From Acidiphilium multivorum AIU301 (lineage in GTDB: Bacteria; Pseudomonadota; Alphaproteobacteria; Acetobacterales; Acetobacteraceae): DNA of 64,000 nucleotides. Positions 54,640-63,520 of the stretch are shown in pieces. The stretch covers positions 3,257,501 through 3,321,500 of the forward strand of contig NC_015186.1 in NCBI RefSeq assembly GCF_000202835.1, written 5' to 3'. The notes beneath the pieces are model-generated. The model did no database searches, was not told where the DNA came from, and was given only the letters and a program-made list of their open reading frames with translations. Position 1 is the first letter of the stretch, and every line of letters begins with the position of its first letter. A program made the translations under genes and the position numbers.

Positions 54640-55104
54640 ATGAATGATGTCATGACCGGCGGGTCGGGAGCCCGCGAACTGATTGCCTTCCGTGTCGGCG
54701 TCCAGGAATTCTGTGTCGACATCATGGCCGTGCGCGAGATCCGCGGCTGGACCGCGGCGACCGTGCTGCCGCAGGCGCCGGGCTATATCTGCGGGGTGAT
54801 CAACCTGCGCGGCGCGGTGCTGCCGATCGTCGATTTCGCGGTCCGGCTCGGATTGCCGCGCTCGGAGCCGTCTGCCCGGCACGTGATCATCGTCGTGCAG
54901 ATCAACCGCCAGATGGTCGGCCTGCTCGTCGATGCCGTGTCCGACATCCTGACGATGAACGACAACGCGATCCAGCCGACGCCGGACATTGCCTCCGACG
55001 TCGTCAAGAGCTTCGTGCGCGGGCTGATGCCGGTGGATGGGCGGATGATCAGCCTGATCTCGCTCGATCATGTGCTGCCGGCGGTGGAGCGGGAAGCCGC
55101 ATGA
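54640..55104 (+). CDS. cheW: Chemotaxis adaptor CheW
   Basis: 154 aa. Couples receptors to Che[52 protein letters not shown] and [16 protein letters not shown] are the standard CheW pattern. The start is 3 nt after the cheA stop; the stop overlaps cheR (ATGA). Confidence 0.95.
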   Translation: MNDVMTGGSGARELIAFRVGVQEFCVDIMAVREIRGWTAATVLPQAPGYICGVINLRGAVLPIVDFAVRLGLPRSEPSARHVIIVVQINRQMVGLLVDAVSDILTMNDNAIQPTPDIASDVVKSFVRGLMPVDGRMISLISLDHVLPAVEREAA

Positions 55105-55997
55105 ATCTGCGCCCCCGACCACGACGGGAGGGAGACGGCCTCATCGACGGGGCGGAATACGTGCTCACGCGCGAGGATTTCCGCACCATCGCCCGGATCA
55201 TGCGCGAGGAGGCCGGCATCGCGCTGCCCGAATCGAAGGCAACGCTCGTCTATTCCCGGCTGGCGAAACGCCTGCGCACGCTCGGCCTCGGCAGTTTCGC
55301 GGAATATTGCGAACTGGTGGAGAGCCAGCAGGGCGGCGCCGAGCGGCAGGAAATGCTGGGCGCGCTGACCACCAACGTGACGCGGTTCTTCCGCGAGCCC
55401 CATCATTTCGAGCATCTGCGCAGCCGGATCCTGCCGCCGCTGATGGCCCATGCGCGCAGCGGTGGCCGCGTGCGGCTGTGGTCGGCGGCCTGTTCGAGCG
55501 GGCAGGAGCCCTATTCGATCGCGCTGACCGTGCTGGCCCTGCTGCCGGAGGCGCCGCGGTTCGACATCAGGATCCTGGCCACCGATATCGACCGCACAAT
55601 GCTGGCGACCGGCCGGGCCGGCCTCTATGAGGCGAGCGAGATCGCCGCGGTGCCGCCCGAATTGCGCGAGCGCTGGTTCGAGCCGGCGAACAACAATTCG
55701 CCCAAGTTCCGCATTGCCGAGGCCGCGCGGTCGCTCGTCGCGTTCCGGCCCCTGAACCTCATCGGCACCTGGCCGATGCGCGGCCGCTTCAACGCGATCT
55801 TCTGCCGCAACGTGGTGATCTATTTCGACGACGAAACGCAAAAACAGGTGTGGGCCCGAATGGTGCCGCTGCTCGAGGAGGGCGGGGCGCTCTATATCGG
55901 CCATTCCGAGCGCGTGAGCGGCCCGGCCGAACGCGCCCTCGGCAACGATGGCATCACCACATACCGGCTTGCCGGTGCCCGGGAGATGAGAGGATGA
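55101..55997 (+). CDS. cheR: Chemotaxis protein methyltransferase CheR
   Basis: 298 aa. Transfers methyl groups from SAM to receptor glutamates. N-terminal helical domain ([20 protein letters not shown]), then [15 protein letters not shown], the SAM site [25 protein letters not shown] and [11 protein letters not shown]. The beta-subdomain that reads the pentapeptide tail of receptors is present, consistent with the GWEDF tail on the operon MCP. Overlaps cheW and cheB. Confidence 0.95.
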   Translation: MNLRPRPRREGDGLIDGAEYVLTREDFRTIARIMREEAGIALPESKATLVYSRLAKRLRTLGLGSFAEYCELVESQQGGAERQEMLGALTTNVTRFFREPHHFEHLRSRILPPLMAHARSGGRVRLWSAACSSGQEPYSIALTVLALLPEAPRFDIRILATDIDRTMLATGRAGLYEASEIAAVPPELRERWFEPANNNSPKFRIAEAARSLVAFRPLNLIGTWPMRGRFNAIFCRNVVIYFDDETQKQVWARMVPLLEEGGALYIGHSERVSGPAERALGNDGITTYRLAGAREMRG

Positions 55998-57046
55998 CGG
56001 TTCGCGTTCTGATCGTGGATGATTCGGCGACGATGCGCGGCGTGATTTCCGCCTCGCTCCGGCGCGACCCGGAGATCGAGGTGGTCGGCGAGGCGGGCGA
56101 TCCCTACGAGGCGCGCAGCGCGATCAAGGAACTCAATCCGGATGTGATCACCCTCGATGTCGAGATGCCCAACATGAACGGGCTCGACTTCCTGGAAAAG
56201 ATCATGCGGCTGCGGCCGACGCCGGTGATCATGGTGTCCAGCCTGACCTCGGAAGGCGCGCAGGTGACGCTGCAGGCGCTCGAGGCCGGCGCGTTCGACT
56301 GCGTGCCGAAGCCGTCCCTGGGTGACCGGCACGATTTCGACATGCTGGGCGAGAAGGTGAAGGCGGCGGCCAAGACGCGGCTGCGGCTGCGGCCGCGCGA
56401 GGCGGCGCCGGCGCGGCCGGCGGCGGTCTCGTCGGCCGGCGGGTTCAGGTCCGACGGAAGGCTCGTCGCGATCGGCGCGTCGACCGGCGGCGTCGAGGCG
56501 CTGATCGAGGTGCTGTCCCGCTTTCCGGCGAGCTGCCCGCCCACGCTGGTGGTGCAGCACATGCCGCCCTCCTTCACCCGCAGCTTCGCCGACCGGCTGA
56601 ACCGGCTCTGCGCGCCGGTCGTGGCGGAGGCCGAGAACGGGGCGGTGGTGCAGCCGGGCCATGTCTATGTCGCGCCGGGTGACGCCCATCTCGAAATCGC
56701 CGGCGTCGCGGGGTCCGGCCGGCTGCATTGCCGGCTCCATCAGGGCGAGCGGGTCAGCGGCCACCGCCCCTCGGTGGACGTTCTGTTCGGCTCGTTCGCC
56801 CGCGTCATGAAGGGGCGGGCCCTGGGGGTCATCCTCACCGGAATGGGCCGGGATGGCGCCGAGGGGCTGGCCGCCATGCGCCAGAGCGGTGCCGAGACGA
56901 TCGGGCAGGACGAGGCCTCGTCGATCGTCTACGGCATGCCGAAGGCGGCGTTCGAGATCGGCGCGGTGGAGCGGCAGTTGCCGCTGCCGGCGATCGCCGA
57001 CCAGATCATCAAGAGCACGAATCTTACTTACAGGGAGGCAGTCTGA
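55994..57046 (+). CDS. cheB: Chemotaxis protein-glutamate methylesterase CheB
   Basis: 350 aa. N-terminal receiver with phospho-acceptor Asp55 ([13 protein letters not shown]), linker, and methylesterase domain with Ser in [11 protein letters not shown], His in [10 protein letters not shown] and Asp in [11 protein letters not shown]. Phosphorylation by CheA activates the esterase. ATG 55994 overlaps the cheR stop; the cheB stop overlaps the next start (TGATG). Confidence 0.96.
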   Translation: MTVRVLIVDDSATMRGVISASLRRDPEIEVVGEAGDPYEARSAIKELNPDVITLDVEMPNMNGLDFLEKIMRLRPTPVIMVSSLTSEGAQVTLQALEAGAFDCVPKPSLGDRHDFDMLGEKVKAAAKTRLRLRPREAAPARPAAVSSAGGFRSDGRLVAIGASTGGVEALIEVLSRFPASCPPTLVVQHMPPSFTRSFADRLNRLCAPVVAEAENGAVVQPGHVYVAPGDAHLEIAGVAGSGRLHCRLHQGERVSGHRPSVDVLFGSFARVMKGRALGVILTGMGRDGAEGLAAMRQSGAETIGQDEASSIVYGMPKAAFEIGAVERQLPLPAIADQIIKSTNLTYREAV

Positions 57047-57441
57047 TGCCTTTGGCCAGCTCGTTGACCGTTCTTGTCGTCGACGATCAGCAGACAATAC
57101 GCAGCCTCGCGCGGGTCGGGCTCGAAGCGCTCGGAATCGGCGAAATCGTCGAGGCCGAGGATGGCGAGGAGGCGCTGAAGCTGCTGCTGACGCGCAAGAC
57201 GCCGATCCACCTCGTGATCTCGGACTACAACATGCCCAAATTCAACGGGCTCAGCCTGCTGCGGGCGGTGCGCGCGCACGGGCCGATCAGCAAGACAGCC
57301 TTCATCATGCTCACCGGCCGCGCGGACAAGCAGATGGTGATGACCGCCGTCGAGCACGGCGTGAACAATTACCTGATCAAGCCGTTCACCACCGAGTCCC
57401 TGAAGGAGAAGATCGAAGCCGTGCTCGGGACCCTGACGTGA
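57046..57441 (+). CDS. cheY: CheY response regulator (operon copy 2)
   Basis: 131 aa. Asp pair in [11 protein letters not shown], phospho-acceptor Asp60 in [12 protein letters not shown], Thr in IMLTGRADK, Lys in [13 protein letters not shown]. Closer to motor-binding CheY of E. coli in the C-terminal helix 4 region than copy 1 (inference). RBS CAGGGAGG; overlaps the cheB stop by one base and the cheD start by 4 nt. Confidence 0.95.
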   Translation: MPLASSLTVLVVDDQQTIRSLARVGLEALGIGEIVEAEDGEEALKLLLTRKTPIHLVISDYNMPKFNGLSLLRAVRAHGPISKTAFIMLTGRADKQMVMTAVEHGVNNYLIKPFTTESLKEKIEAVLGTLT

Positions 57442-58007
57442 CGCCGGTTGCCGCCGCATCACCGGACTATGCTCGCCGCATCAACATCGTGCAGGGCGAG
57501 CATCGGGTCGAACACGATCCGGAAGCCGTCCTGTGCACGATTCTCGGATCGTGCGTCGCCGCCTGCCTCTGGGATCCGGGCGCGTCCGTGGGCGGGATGA
57601 ATCATTTCCTCCTGCCCGGCGATGCCCATGCGCAGGCCGGCGGCGGCGCCGCGATGCGCTATGGCGCCTATGCGATGGAACTCCTGATCAACGACCTGCT
57701 TCGCCACGGCGCCCGCCGCGACCGGCTGAAGGCGAAGCTGTTCGGCGGGGCCTGCCTGATGAAGGGGCTGACCGATATCGGCCGGCTCAACGCCGATTTC
57801 GCCGAGCGGTTCCTCGCCGCCGAGGGAATCGAAATCGTCGGCGGCAGCCTGCGCGGGGAGCGGGGGCGGCGGATCCAGTTCTGGCCGGTCTCCGGCAGGG
57901 CGCGGCAGACGCTCCTGGCCGCCGACCAGCCCGCCCTGCTGAGGGCCGAGCCCGACCTGCGCACCCTGAGAGCGCCGCCGCCGAGCGGGGCGGTCGAACT
58001 GTTCTGA
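57438..58007 (+). CDS. cheD: Chemoreceptor glutamine deamidase CheD
   Basis: 189 aa. Catalytic Cys39 in [13 protein letters not shown] and His56 in [10 protein letters not shown], with [20 protein letters not shown] downstream. Deamidates receptor Gln residues, altering CheA activity. The start is GTG 57438, overlapping the cheY stop. The protein ends ...SGAVELF, similar to the ending of the next gene product. Confidence 0.94.
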   Translation: MTPVAAASPDYARRINIVQGEHRVEHDPEAVLCTILGSCVAACLWDPGASVGGMNHFLLPGDAHAQAGGGAAMRYGAYAMELLINDLLRHGARRDRLKAKLFGGACLMKGLTDIGRLNADFAERFLAAEGIEIVGGSLRGERGRRIQFWPVSGRARQTLLAADQPALLRAEPDLRTLRAPPPSGAVELF

Positions 58008-58023
58008 ACGGAATCCCCCCGCC

Positions 58024-58422
58024 ATGGCCGCATCCGACATCAGCCACGCCCTCCCGGACGAGACGATGAATGACATTCCGACCGGCATGACGATGAACGA
58101 GCTGTTCGCGATCATCGAGGCCGAACTGGTCGATCTCGGCGCCTATGCCGAACGGATGCAGGAGGTCCTCAGCCCGGCGCTCGTCGCCTCGCCGGAGAGC
58201 AGCCTGTGCCGGCAGGAAGCCCAGATGCTCGACATCCTCACCCAGAGGCTGCAGGGGTTGCGCACCTTCATGGAGCATCTGCGCCGGGGCCTGCCGGAGA
58301 CCTGGCTGGTCGATCCTTCGCGGGCGGCGCGCGCCGTCGTGCTGGGCACCCTGGCCGAGCGGCTCAGCGGCGCCAAGGATGTCGTGCCGCTGCCCGCCGC
58401 GGGGGAGATCGAACTGTTCTGA
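58024..58422 (+). CDS. Small helical che-operon protein of unknown function
   Basis: 132 aa, mostly helical (MNELFAIIEAELVDLGAYAERMQEV, QEAQMLDILTQRLQGLRTFMEHLRRG). No family recognised. It ends AGEIELF, similar to CheD ending SGAVELF. E. coli CheZ uses a short C-terminal helix ending LLxxLGF to bind CheY; this tail could have an analogous docking role. A CheY phosphatase role is a hypothesis only: there is no visible CheZ/CheX/CheC motif. Starts 16 nt after cheD, so it is in the same operon. Confidence 0.8.
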   Translation: MAASDISHALPDETMNDIPTGMTMNELFAIIEAELVDLGAYAERMQEVLSPALVASPESSLCRQEAQMLDILTQRLQGLRTFMEHLRRGLPETWLVDPSRAARAVVLGTLAERLSGAKDVVPLPAAGEIELF

Positions 58423-58663
58423 CGGGCCGCCGGCGCAAGCTGGCCAGGCTCGCGGCACGTCGTCGGTCCGCTTCGGTTGGTGGCTATGATGCCCATCACA
58501 TTCAAGTTTTCCATGTTCGTGGCATCGACGTCCTGCCGGCGCGGTTCGCCGGCGGCGCGAACGAATGTGAACGTCGCGGCGCCGGCCTGCCGCTTCCCGC
58601 GGCTGACGGGGGCTGGCACATCGCGCCGGCCGGCTTGCGGCGCGATCGGAGAGGGAGATGCAC

Positions 58664-58957
58664 GTGCGAATGGCAGATCAGGCTGACGATGTTTCGGCGC
58701 GTGTCGGGATGATCTTCGCGCGCCTGTTTCCCGATCTCGCGCCGACCGAGATCGCGCGCGCATCGACACGCACGGTGCGCGCCTGGGATTCGATCACGAC
58801 GCTGAGCCTGATCGTCGAGGCCGAGGACGAGTTCGGCATCGTCATCGGCTTCGACCGCATGGCGGCGATCGAGAGCTTCAGCGATCTCTGCCACATCGTC
58901 GCGCGGCTCAGGCGTGAACAGCTGGGCCGGCTTTCCGGCTCCCGCCTGCTGCACTGA
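58664..58957 (+). CDS. Free-standing acyl carrier protein
   Basis: 97 aa from GTG 58664, the best spaced start (GAGGGAG 6 nt upstream); ATGs at 58658 and 58670 are alternatives. Phosphopantetheine attachment site WDSITTLSLIVEAEDEFGI with Ser43, and typical helix II. Not fabricated with FabD/FabF neighbours, so it is not the housekeeping AcpP but a specialised carrier. No partner ligase or condensing enzyme is adjacent. A 241-bp gap separates it from the che operon. Confidence 0.85.
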   Translation: MRMADQADDVSARVGMIFARLFPDLAPTEIARASTRTVRAWDSITTLSLIVEAEDEFGIVIGFDRMAAIESFSDLCHIVARLRREQLGRLSGSRLLH

Positions 58958-58976
58958 GGCGCCCCGGGCGGGCCGC

Positions 58977-59522
58977 TCAGATCGGGCGGCCCTCGCTGGA
59001 GGCCCAGGCCCTCATCAGCGTGTTGCTCGGCAGCGTCTTGTCCAGCACCTTTCGCGCGGTCTCGGCGCCGGCGACCGGCAGCCCCGCCGGGTCGAGCAGG
59101 CCGAGTTGCACGAGCACCGAGGCCTGGTCCCAGTAGATGTGTTCGTGAACCAGCTTGTCGCCCTCGAACCGGACGATCGCGACGAGCGGGATCTCGACGC
59201 GCCGGCCGGTCGGCGGGATGCCGGGCAGCATCCAGTCGATTTCCGAGGTGTGGGTGAAGCGGAAGATCATCTCGTCGACGATGCTGCTGGCGCCCACGGT
59301 GCGGCTGACCGGCACCATTTCGGTATCCGGCGGGTTGGCGCCGATGAAATGGTATTTGTAGAAGCGCTTGAGGTGGTCATGGCCGACGCCGCCGGTCATG
59401 GTCGGGATGTGGTTGACATAGGGGTCGGCGACCATCGTGGCCATGGTGGCATCGACGTCGCGGGTCTCGAATTCGTAGCGGCAATGCGCTTCCCAGAGGG
59501 CTTCCAGATCGTGTTGCGGCAT
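58977..59522 (-). CDS. NTF2-like (SnoaL/ester cyclase) protein
   Basis: 181 aa from ATG 59522, preceded by GGGAGGAG. The cone-like fold signatures: DLEALWEAHCRYEFETRDVDATMATM, NHIPTMTGGVGHDHLKRFYKYHF, MIFRFTHTSEIDWMLPG and EHIYWDQASVLVQLGLL. Proteins of this type are often annotated as nuclear transport factor 2 family or carboxymethylenebutenolidase-associated. Reaction unknown. Divergent from the hydrolase gene across a 199-bp gap. Confidence 0.82.
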   Translation of the reverse strand: MPQHDLEALWEAHCRYEFETRDVDATMATMVADPYVNHIPTMTGGVGHDHLKRFYKYHFIGANPPDTEMVPVSRTVGASSIVDEMIFRFTHTSEIDWMLPGIPPTGRRVEIPLVAIVRFEGDKLVHEHIYWDQASVLVQLGLLDPAGLPVAGAETARKVLDKTLPSNTLMRAWASSEGRPI

Positions 59523-59721
59523 GCGCGTCTCCTCCCGTGTGATGATCCGACCCCGCCGCCTTGCCGGCGCGGGCGTGCGCGGCGAGATCATCGGGTGTGG
59601 CGCGCCGCGTCAAGGGGGCGGCGCGGCGCTGGCCAAGGGCCGCGGCGCCGGTCTAAGCTCGGCGCATGGACAATTTCCGCAGAGTTGAAACCGGAGGACG
59701 GGCGCCGGGCCCGGTGAGCGC

Positions 59722-60558
59722 GTGCCGTTCCTGACCGAGGCGGAGCCGCGCCGCGGCGTTCCGCATCAGGTGCTGCCCGGCATTCGCCGCGTGGTGGCCC
59801 GCAATCCCGGGGTGATGACCTATCATGGCACCAACACCTGGCTGATCGAGGGCGAGGACGGGCTGACCGTGCTCGATCCGGGCCCCGACGACCCGATCCA
59901 TGTCGGCGACGTGATCGAGGCGGCGGCGGGCGTGCCGATCCGGCGCATCGTGCTGTCGCACACGCATCGCGACCATCTGGGCGCGACGGCCGGGCTGCAA
60001 TCGGCCACCGGCGCGCCGACCTACGGCTTCCATCGCCCGGCGACCGCGATGTTCCGGCCGGACCGGCCGATCGGCGAGGGGGATGTCGTCGCGGGGCTGA
60101 CGGCGCTGCACACGCCCGGCCATGCCAGCGACCACTTGGCCTTCGCCTTTCAGGTGCCGGGGGTGGGCGAGATCCTGTTCAGCGCCGATCACGTGATGTC
60201 GTGGTCGTCATCGATCGTGAACCCGCCGGATGGCGACATGAAGGCCTATTACGCGAGCCTGGAACGCCTGCTCGGCCGGACCGAGGTGCTCTACCTGCCG
60301 GGGCATGGCCCGGCGCTGGAGCGGCCGCGCGAGCTGGTACGGGAGATGCTGGCGCACCGGCAGCGGCGCGAGGCGGCGATTCTGGAGGCGCTGCGCGCCG
60401 GACCGGCGACGGTGACGGACATCGCCGCCCGGCTCTACGCGAAGCAGGACCCGATGCTGAAGATCGCCGCCGAACGCAACGTTCTCGCCCATCTGCTCAA
60501 GCTGCGCGCCGAGGCGCAGGCGGAGGAGCACGGCGAGGTCTGGCGGGTCGCCGCCTGA
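59722..60558 (+). CDS. Metallo-beta-lactamase-fold hydrolase, LACTB2-like
   Basis: 278 aa. Metal site SHTHRDHLGA (HxHxDH), with further ligands in HTPGHASDHLAF, FSADHVM and GHGPALERP. The C-terminal winged-helix-like part (AILEALRAGPATVTDIAARLY) is typical of the LACTB2/RNase-like branch. Start is GTG 59722; GTG 59713 is an alternative. Could hydrolyse RNA or thioesters; not determined. Convergent with rpoH, with a strong terminator between them. Confidence 0.85.
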   Translation: MPFLTEAEPRRGVPHQVLPGIRRVVARNPGVMTYHGTNTWLIEGEDGLTVLDPGPDDPIHVGDVIEAAAGVPIRRIVLSHTHRDHLGATAGLQSATGAPTYGFHRPATAMFRPDRPIGEGDVVAGLTALHTPGHASDHLAFAFQVPGVGEILFSADHVMSWSSSIVNPPDGDMKAYYASLERLLGRTEVLYLPGHGPALERPRELVREMLAHRQRREAAILEALRAGPATVTDIAARLYAKQDPMLKIAAERNVLAHLLKLRAEAQAEEHGEVWRVAA

Positions 60559-60569
60559 GCTTCGGGCAG

Positions 60570-60600
60570 AAAAAACCCTGCGCCCGGGGCGGGCGCAGGG
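60570..60600 (-). terminator. Intrinsic terminator of rpoH
   Basis: CCCTGCGCCC (60576-60585) pairs exactly with GGGCGCAGGG (60591-60600), a 10-bp stem with a 5-nt loop. On the minus strand it is followed by six T (plus-strand A-run at 60570-60575). Confidence 0.9.
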
Positions 60601-60621
60601 GCTGGAAAACCGCTTTATGGA

Positions 60622-61533
60622 TCAGGCGACGGCGCGATCGGCCAGCGCCTGGCGCTGCTCGGCGCGCTGTTCCGCCACCTGCGCCTTCATCGACTTCTGC
60701 AGCTTCTCGAAGGCGCGCACCTCGATCTGGCGGACCCGCTCGCGCGAGATGTTGTATTGCTGCGAGAGGTCCTCGAGCGTCGTCGGGTCGTCCTTCAGGC
60801 GGCGCTGGATGAGGATGTGCCGCTCGCGGTCGTTCAGCGTCTTCAGCGCGGTGGCGAGAAGGGCGCGGCGGCCGGTCATCTCCTCATGATCGCCGATCGC
60901 CTCTTCCTGGCTGTCGGCATCGTCGACCAGCCAGTCCTGCCACTCGCCCTCGCCATCCATGCGGATCGGCGCGTTGAGGCTGTGGTCGGGCGCGGTCAGC
61001 CGGCGGTTCATGCTCACCACGTCCTGCTCGGGAACGCCGAGCACGCGGGCGATCTTTTCCACCTGTTCGGGCTGCATGTCGCCATCCTCGATGGCCTGCA
61101 TCTGCCCCTTGAGGCGGCGCAGGTTGAAGAACAGCTTCTTCTGCGCGGCGGTCGTGCCCATCTTCACCAGCGACCAGGAATGCAGGATGTATTCCTGGAT
61201 GGCGGCGCGGATCCACCACATCGCGTAGGTGGCGAGGCGGAAGCCGCGTTCCGGGTCGAACCGCTTGACCGCCTGCATCATGCCGACATTGCCTTCGGAG
61301 ATGAGTTCGCCGAGCGGCAGGCCATACCCGCGATAGCCCATGGCGATCTTGGCCACGAGACGCAGATGCGAGGTGACGAGCTTGTGGGCGGCCGCCTGGT
61401 CTTCATTGTCCCGCCAGGCGCGGGCGAGCCGGTCCTCTTCCTCCGGGGAGAGCATCGGGAACTTGCGGATTTCCTGCAGATACCGGGCGAGGTTGCCTTC
61501 GCTCGGGGCCATCGTACTGACTCCAGAGGCCAT
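60622..61533 (-). CDS. rpoH: RNA polymerase sigma factor RpoH (sigma 32)
   Basis: 303 aa heat-shock sigma factor. Region 2: LVTSHLRLVAKIAMGYRGYGLPLGELISEGNVGMMQAVKRFDPERGFRLATYAMWWIRAAIQEYIL; RpoH box QKKLFFNLRR; region 4 LEDLSQQYNISRERVRQIEVRAFEKL. Drives chaperone and protease genes. ATG 61533 has AAAGGAG upstream. A TATACT on the minus strand (61628-61623) could be part of its promoter, but no matching -35 is seen. Confidence 0.96.
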   Translation of the reverse strand: MASGVSTMAPSEGNLARYLQEIRKFPMLSPEEEDRLARAWRDNEDQAAAHKLVTSHLRLVAKIAMGYRGYGLPLGELISEGNVGMMQAVKRFDPERGFRLATYAMWWIRAAIQEYILHSWSLVKMGTTAAQKKLFFNLRRLKGQMQAIEDGDMQPEQVEKIARVLGVPEQDVVSMNRRLTAPDHSLNAPIRMDGEGEWQDWLVDDADSQEEAIGDHEEMTGRRALLATALKTLNDRERHILIQRRLKDDPTTLEDLSQQYNISRERVRQIEVRAFEKLQKSMKAQVAEQRAEQRQALADRAVA

Positions 61534-61766
61534 GGGTAGCTCCTTTCGTCTTCTCTACGGGCCGGACATGGATTCGGATGTGGAAAATCCAGACCCTTGT
61601 GATGCCGGTCCCTTCACCGCGGAGTATACACAGGTCAGCGATCTTGCCGTATCACGGTCCCGCGAGAACCCCTGAAAAGGCGGTAACGGGCGGGAAAGAT
61701 CGCGGATCCACTTGACTCCGCTCTTGACTGTGACCTGTCTACCACGCTGATCGGCGGATTGTCAAC

Positions 61767-61786
61767 AAAAAGGACCATACCAGTCC
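61767..61786 (-). terminator. Weak intrinsic terminator of the RluD-type gene
   Basis: A 5-bp stem (plus-strand GGACC 61772-61776 with AGTCC 61782-61786, one G-T pair) followed on the minus strand by five T. About 10 nt past the rluD stop; it separates rluD from rpoH. Confidence 0.5.
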
Positions 61787-61796
61787 AGTATTGCAG

Positions 61797-62795
61797 TCAT
61801 GTCGGGGGAGTAATAGCACCCAGATGTGACAGCAATGTTGCAAGATCGGCCGGAGGCGCGGCCTCGAACCGCAGCTTCGCGCCGCTGCGCGGGTGGGCGA
61901 ACCCAAGCGTGGCAGCATGTAGCGCCTGGCGCGGAAAGTCCAGAAGAAAATCGCGTTGAGGTTGCTGCATCTGCGATGCCGCGGCCGGCCGGCGACGCAG
62001 ATAGACGGGATCGCCCACCAGCGGATGGCCGCGGCTGGCGAGATGCACGCGGATCTGGTGGGTCCGGCCCGTCGCCAGCCGGCAGGCGAGGAGCGTCGCG
62101 CCCAGGCCGAAGCGGCGCAGCGTGCGGTAATGCGTCAGCGCCGGCTTGCCGCCGCGGGCGACGACGGCCATCCGCTTGCGGTCGCGCGGGTCGCGGCCGA
62201 TCGGGCCCTCGATCTCGCCCTCGGCGGGCTGCGGCGCCCCCCAGCACAGGGCGAGATATTCGCGGTCGAGATCGCGCGCGGCGAAGGCGGCGGAGAGCGC
62301 GTTGAGGGCGAGTTCGGTCTTGGCGGCGACCATCACGCCGGAGGTGTCCTTGTCGAGCCGGTGGACGATGCCGGGGCGCCGCTCGCCGCCGATTCCGGCC
62401 AGGCTGTCGCCGCAATGGGCGATGAGCGCGTTGACCAGCGTGCCGTCCGGATTGCCCGGCGCGGGATGGACGACGAGGCCCGCCGGCTTGTCGATCACGA
62501 TCAGGTCGGAGTCCTCATACAATACGGTGAGGTCGAGCGCCTGGCCCTGCGGCGCCGCCGGGATGGCGGGCGGCAGCGCCACGGTGTAGATCGCGCCGGG
62601 CCGCACCGCGGCCGATGGCAGCCTGATCACGGCGCCATCGCACGTGACGGTCCCCGCCTCGATCAGCGCCTTCAGCCGCGAGCGCGACATCTCGCTCAGG
62701 CGGGAGGCGAGAAACCGGTCCAGCCGCTCGCCGCCATCGGCCTCCGTGGCGCGGAACGGCCCGCTCCCGTAGGATGGGGCGTCGGGCGGCGCCAT
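61797..62795 (-). CDS. rluD: RluA/RluD-family 23S rRNA pseudouridine synthase
   Basis: 332 aa from ATG 62795; the frame stays open to 62879, and GTG 62843 is also possible, none with a clear RBS. S4-like RNA-binding region (GERLDRFLASRLSEMSRSRLKALIEAG) at the N-terminus, then the catalytic Asp in HRLDKDTSGVMV, plus IDKPAGLVVHPAPG and GRTHQIRVHLA. RluD modifies helix 69 of 23S rRNA (U1911/1915/1917). Which exact RluA-family member it is cannot be proven by eye. Confidence 0.88.
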   Translation of the reverse strand: MAPPDAPSYGSGPFRATEADGGERLDRFLASRLSEMSRSRLKALIEAGTVTCDGAVIRLPSAAVRPGAIYTVALPPAIPAAPQGQALDLTVLYEDSDLIVIDKPAGLVVHPAPGNPDGTLVNALIAHCGDSLAGIGGERRPGIVHRLDKDTSGVMVAAKTELALNALSAAFAARDLDREYLALCWGAPQPAEGEIEGPIGRDPRDRKRMAVVARGGKPALTHYRTLRRFGLGATLLACRLATGRTHQIRVHLASRGHPLVGDPVYLRRRPAAASQMQQPQRDFLLDFPRQALHAATLGFAHPRSGAKLRFEAAPPADLATLLSHLGAITPPT

Positions 62796-62845
62796 GCCGG
62801 CGGGCGGGGTTGCATGGGAATCGGAGTTGGGTTCGGAGTTCACGG

Positions 62846-63214
62846 ATGCAGGATACACCAATCCGGCCAAGGCCGGCACGCGAGGCTGGCGCGCAGAATC
62901 TGCGGGGGCTGAAAGCGCTCGTCATCGGGCTTGGCATACTGGTCGTGCTGGGCACCGCCCTGGTCATCGGCGTGGTGGTCAAGCGGATTGTGGCGCCGGA
63001 GCACGCGGCCGCGCCTCCGCCGGCGGTCGCGCCGCGCACCGCCGCGCCGCCTTTCGCGACCGAACTGCCGGGCGGTGCGGGCAGCGCGATCGCCGGCGTC
63101 GCGGCGGCGGGCGGCATGGTGGCGATATGGCTGCATGACGGGCAGGGCGGCGCGGTGGTCTTCGTCGATCCGCGCACGGGGCGGATCGCCGGCACGGCGG
63201 CGCCGCGGCACTGA
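62846..63214 (+). CDS. Small single-pass membrane protein of unknown function
   Basis: 122 aa from ATG 62846 (GGAG 7 nt upstream). One transmembrane helix (LKALVIGLGILVVLGTALVIGVVV, about 22-45), then Ala/Pro-rich linker and a soluble tail with GGMVAIWLHDGQGGAVVFVDPRTGRIAG, a beta-rich segment. Resembles alphaproteobacterial small membrane proteins next to rluD. Function unknown. Divergent from rluD. Confidence 0.8.
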   Translation: MQDTPIRPRPAREAGAQNLRGLKALVIGLGILVVLGTALVIGVVVKRIVAPEHAAAPPPAVAPRTAAPPFATELPGGAGSAIAGVAAAGGMVAIWLHDGQGGAVVFVDPRTGRIAGTAAPRH

Positions 63215-63224
63215 GGCCGGCGCG

Positions 63225-63407
63225 GTGCGCAAGGCCGACCTGCCACAGAAGACCTGCGCCGCCTGCGGCCGGCCGTTCGCCTGGCGGCGGAAATGGGCGC
63301 GGGATTGGGACGCCGTCAAATTCTGTTCCGACGCCTGCCGCACCGGCCGGCGCGAGGCCGCACGGGCGCGCCAGGGCGCGACCGGAAAACCGCGTCGTGG
63401 CGCTTGA
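63225..63407 (+). CDS. DUF2256 zinc-ribbon-like protein
   Basis: 60 aa from GTG 63225. Conserved pattern LPQKTCAACGRPFAWRRKW and VKFCSDACR, supplying a four-Cys zinc site (CxxC...C...C). Members of DUF2256 are small and widespread; function unknown. Its stop lies in the -35 element of the tRNA-Glu promoter. Confidence 0.85.
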   Translation: MRKADLPQKTCAACGRPFAWRRKWARDWDAVKFCSDACRTGRREAARARQGATGKPRRGA

Positions 63408-63432
63408 TGCCCGGCGCGAAGTCGACTATCTA
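63404..63432 (+). promoter_or_regulatory. Promoter of tRNA-Glu
   Basis: TTGATG at 63404-63409, a 17-nt spacer, TATCTA at 63427-63432. The tRNA starts 12 nt beyond the -10. The -35 overlaps the stop of the DUF2256 gene. Confidence 0.7.
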
Positions 63433-63444
63433 GCGGCGCACTCG

Positions 63445-63520
63445 GTCCCGTTCGTCTAGAGGCCTAGGACACCGCCCTTTCACGGCGGCAACACCGGTTC
63501 GAATCCGGTACGGGATACCA
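63445..63520 (+). tRNA. tRNA-Glu (anticodon UUC)
   Basis: 76 nt with encoded CCA. Acceptor GTCCCGT pairs with ACGGGAT (first pair G-U). D arm TCGTCTAGAGGCCTAGGA, anticodon stem CCGCC...GGCGG with loop CTTTCAC (anticodon TTC), and T arm ACCGGTTCGAATCCGGT. The pattern matches E. coli tRNA-Glu closely. Confidence 0.96.

Noticed and set aside
51874-55122. A 1082-codon minus-strand frame opposite the cheY-cheA-cheW genes
   Set aside because: It has no start context or motif, is His/Arg/Asp-rich, and lies fully on well-supported che genes.
61623-61628. TATACT as an rpoH promoter
   Set aside because: The hexamer is good but no -35 at 16-18 nt upstream is recognisable, so it is not listed as a promoter.
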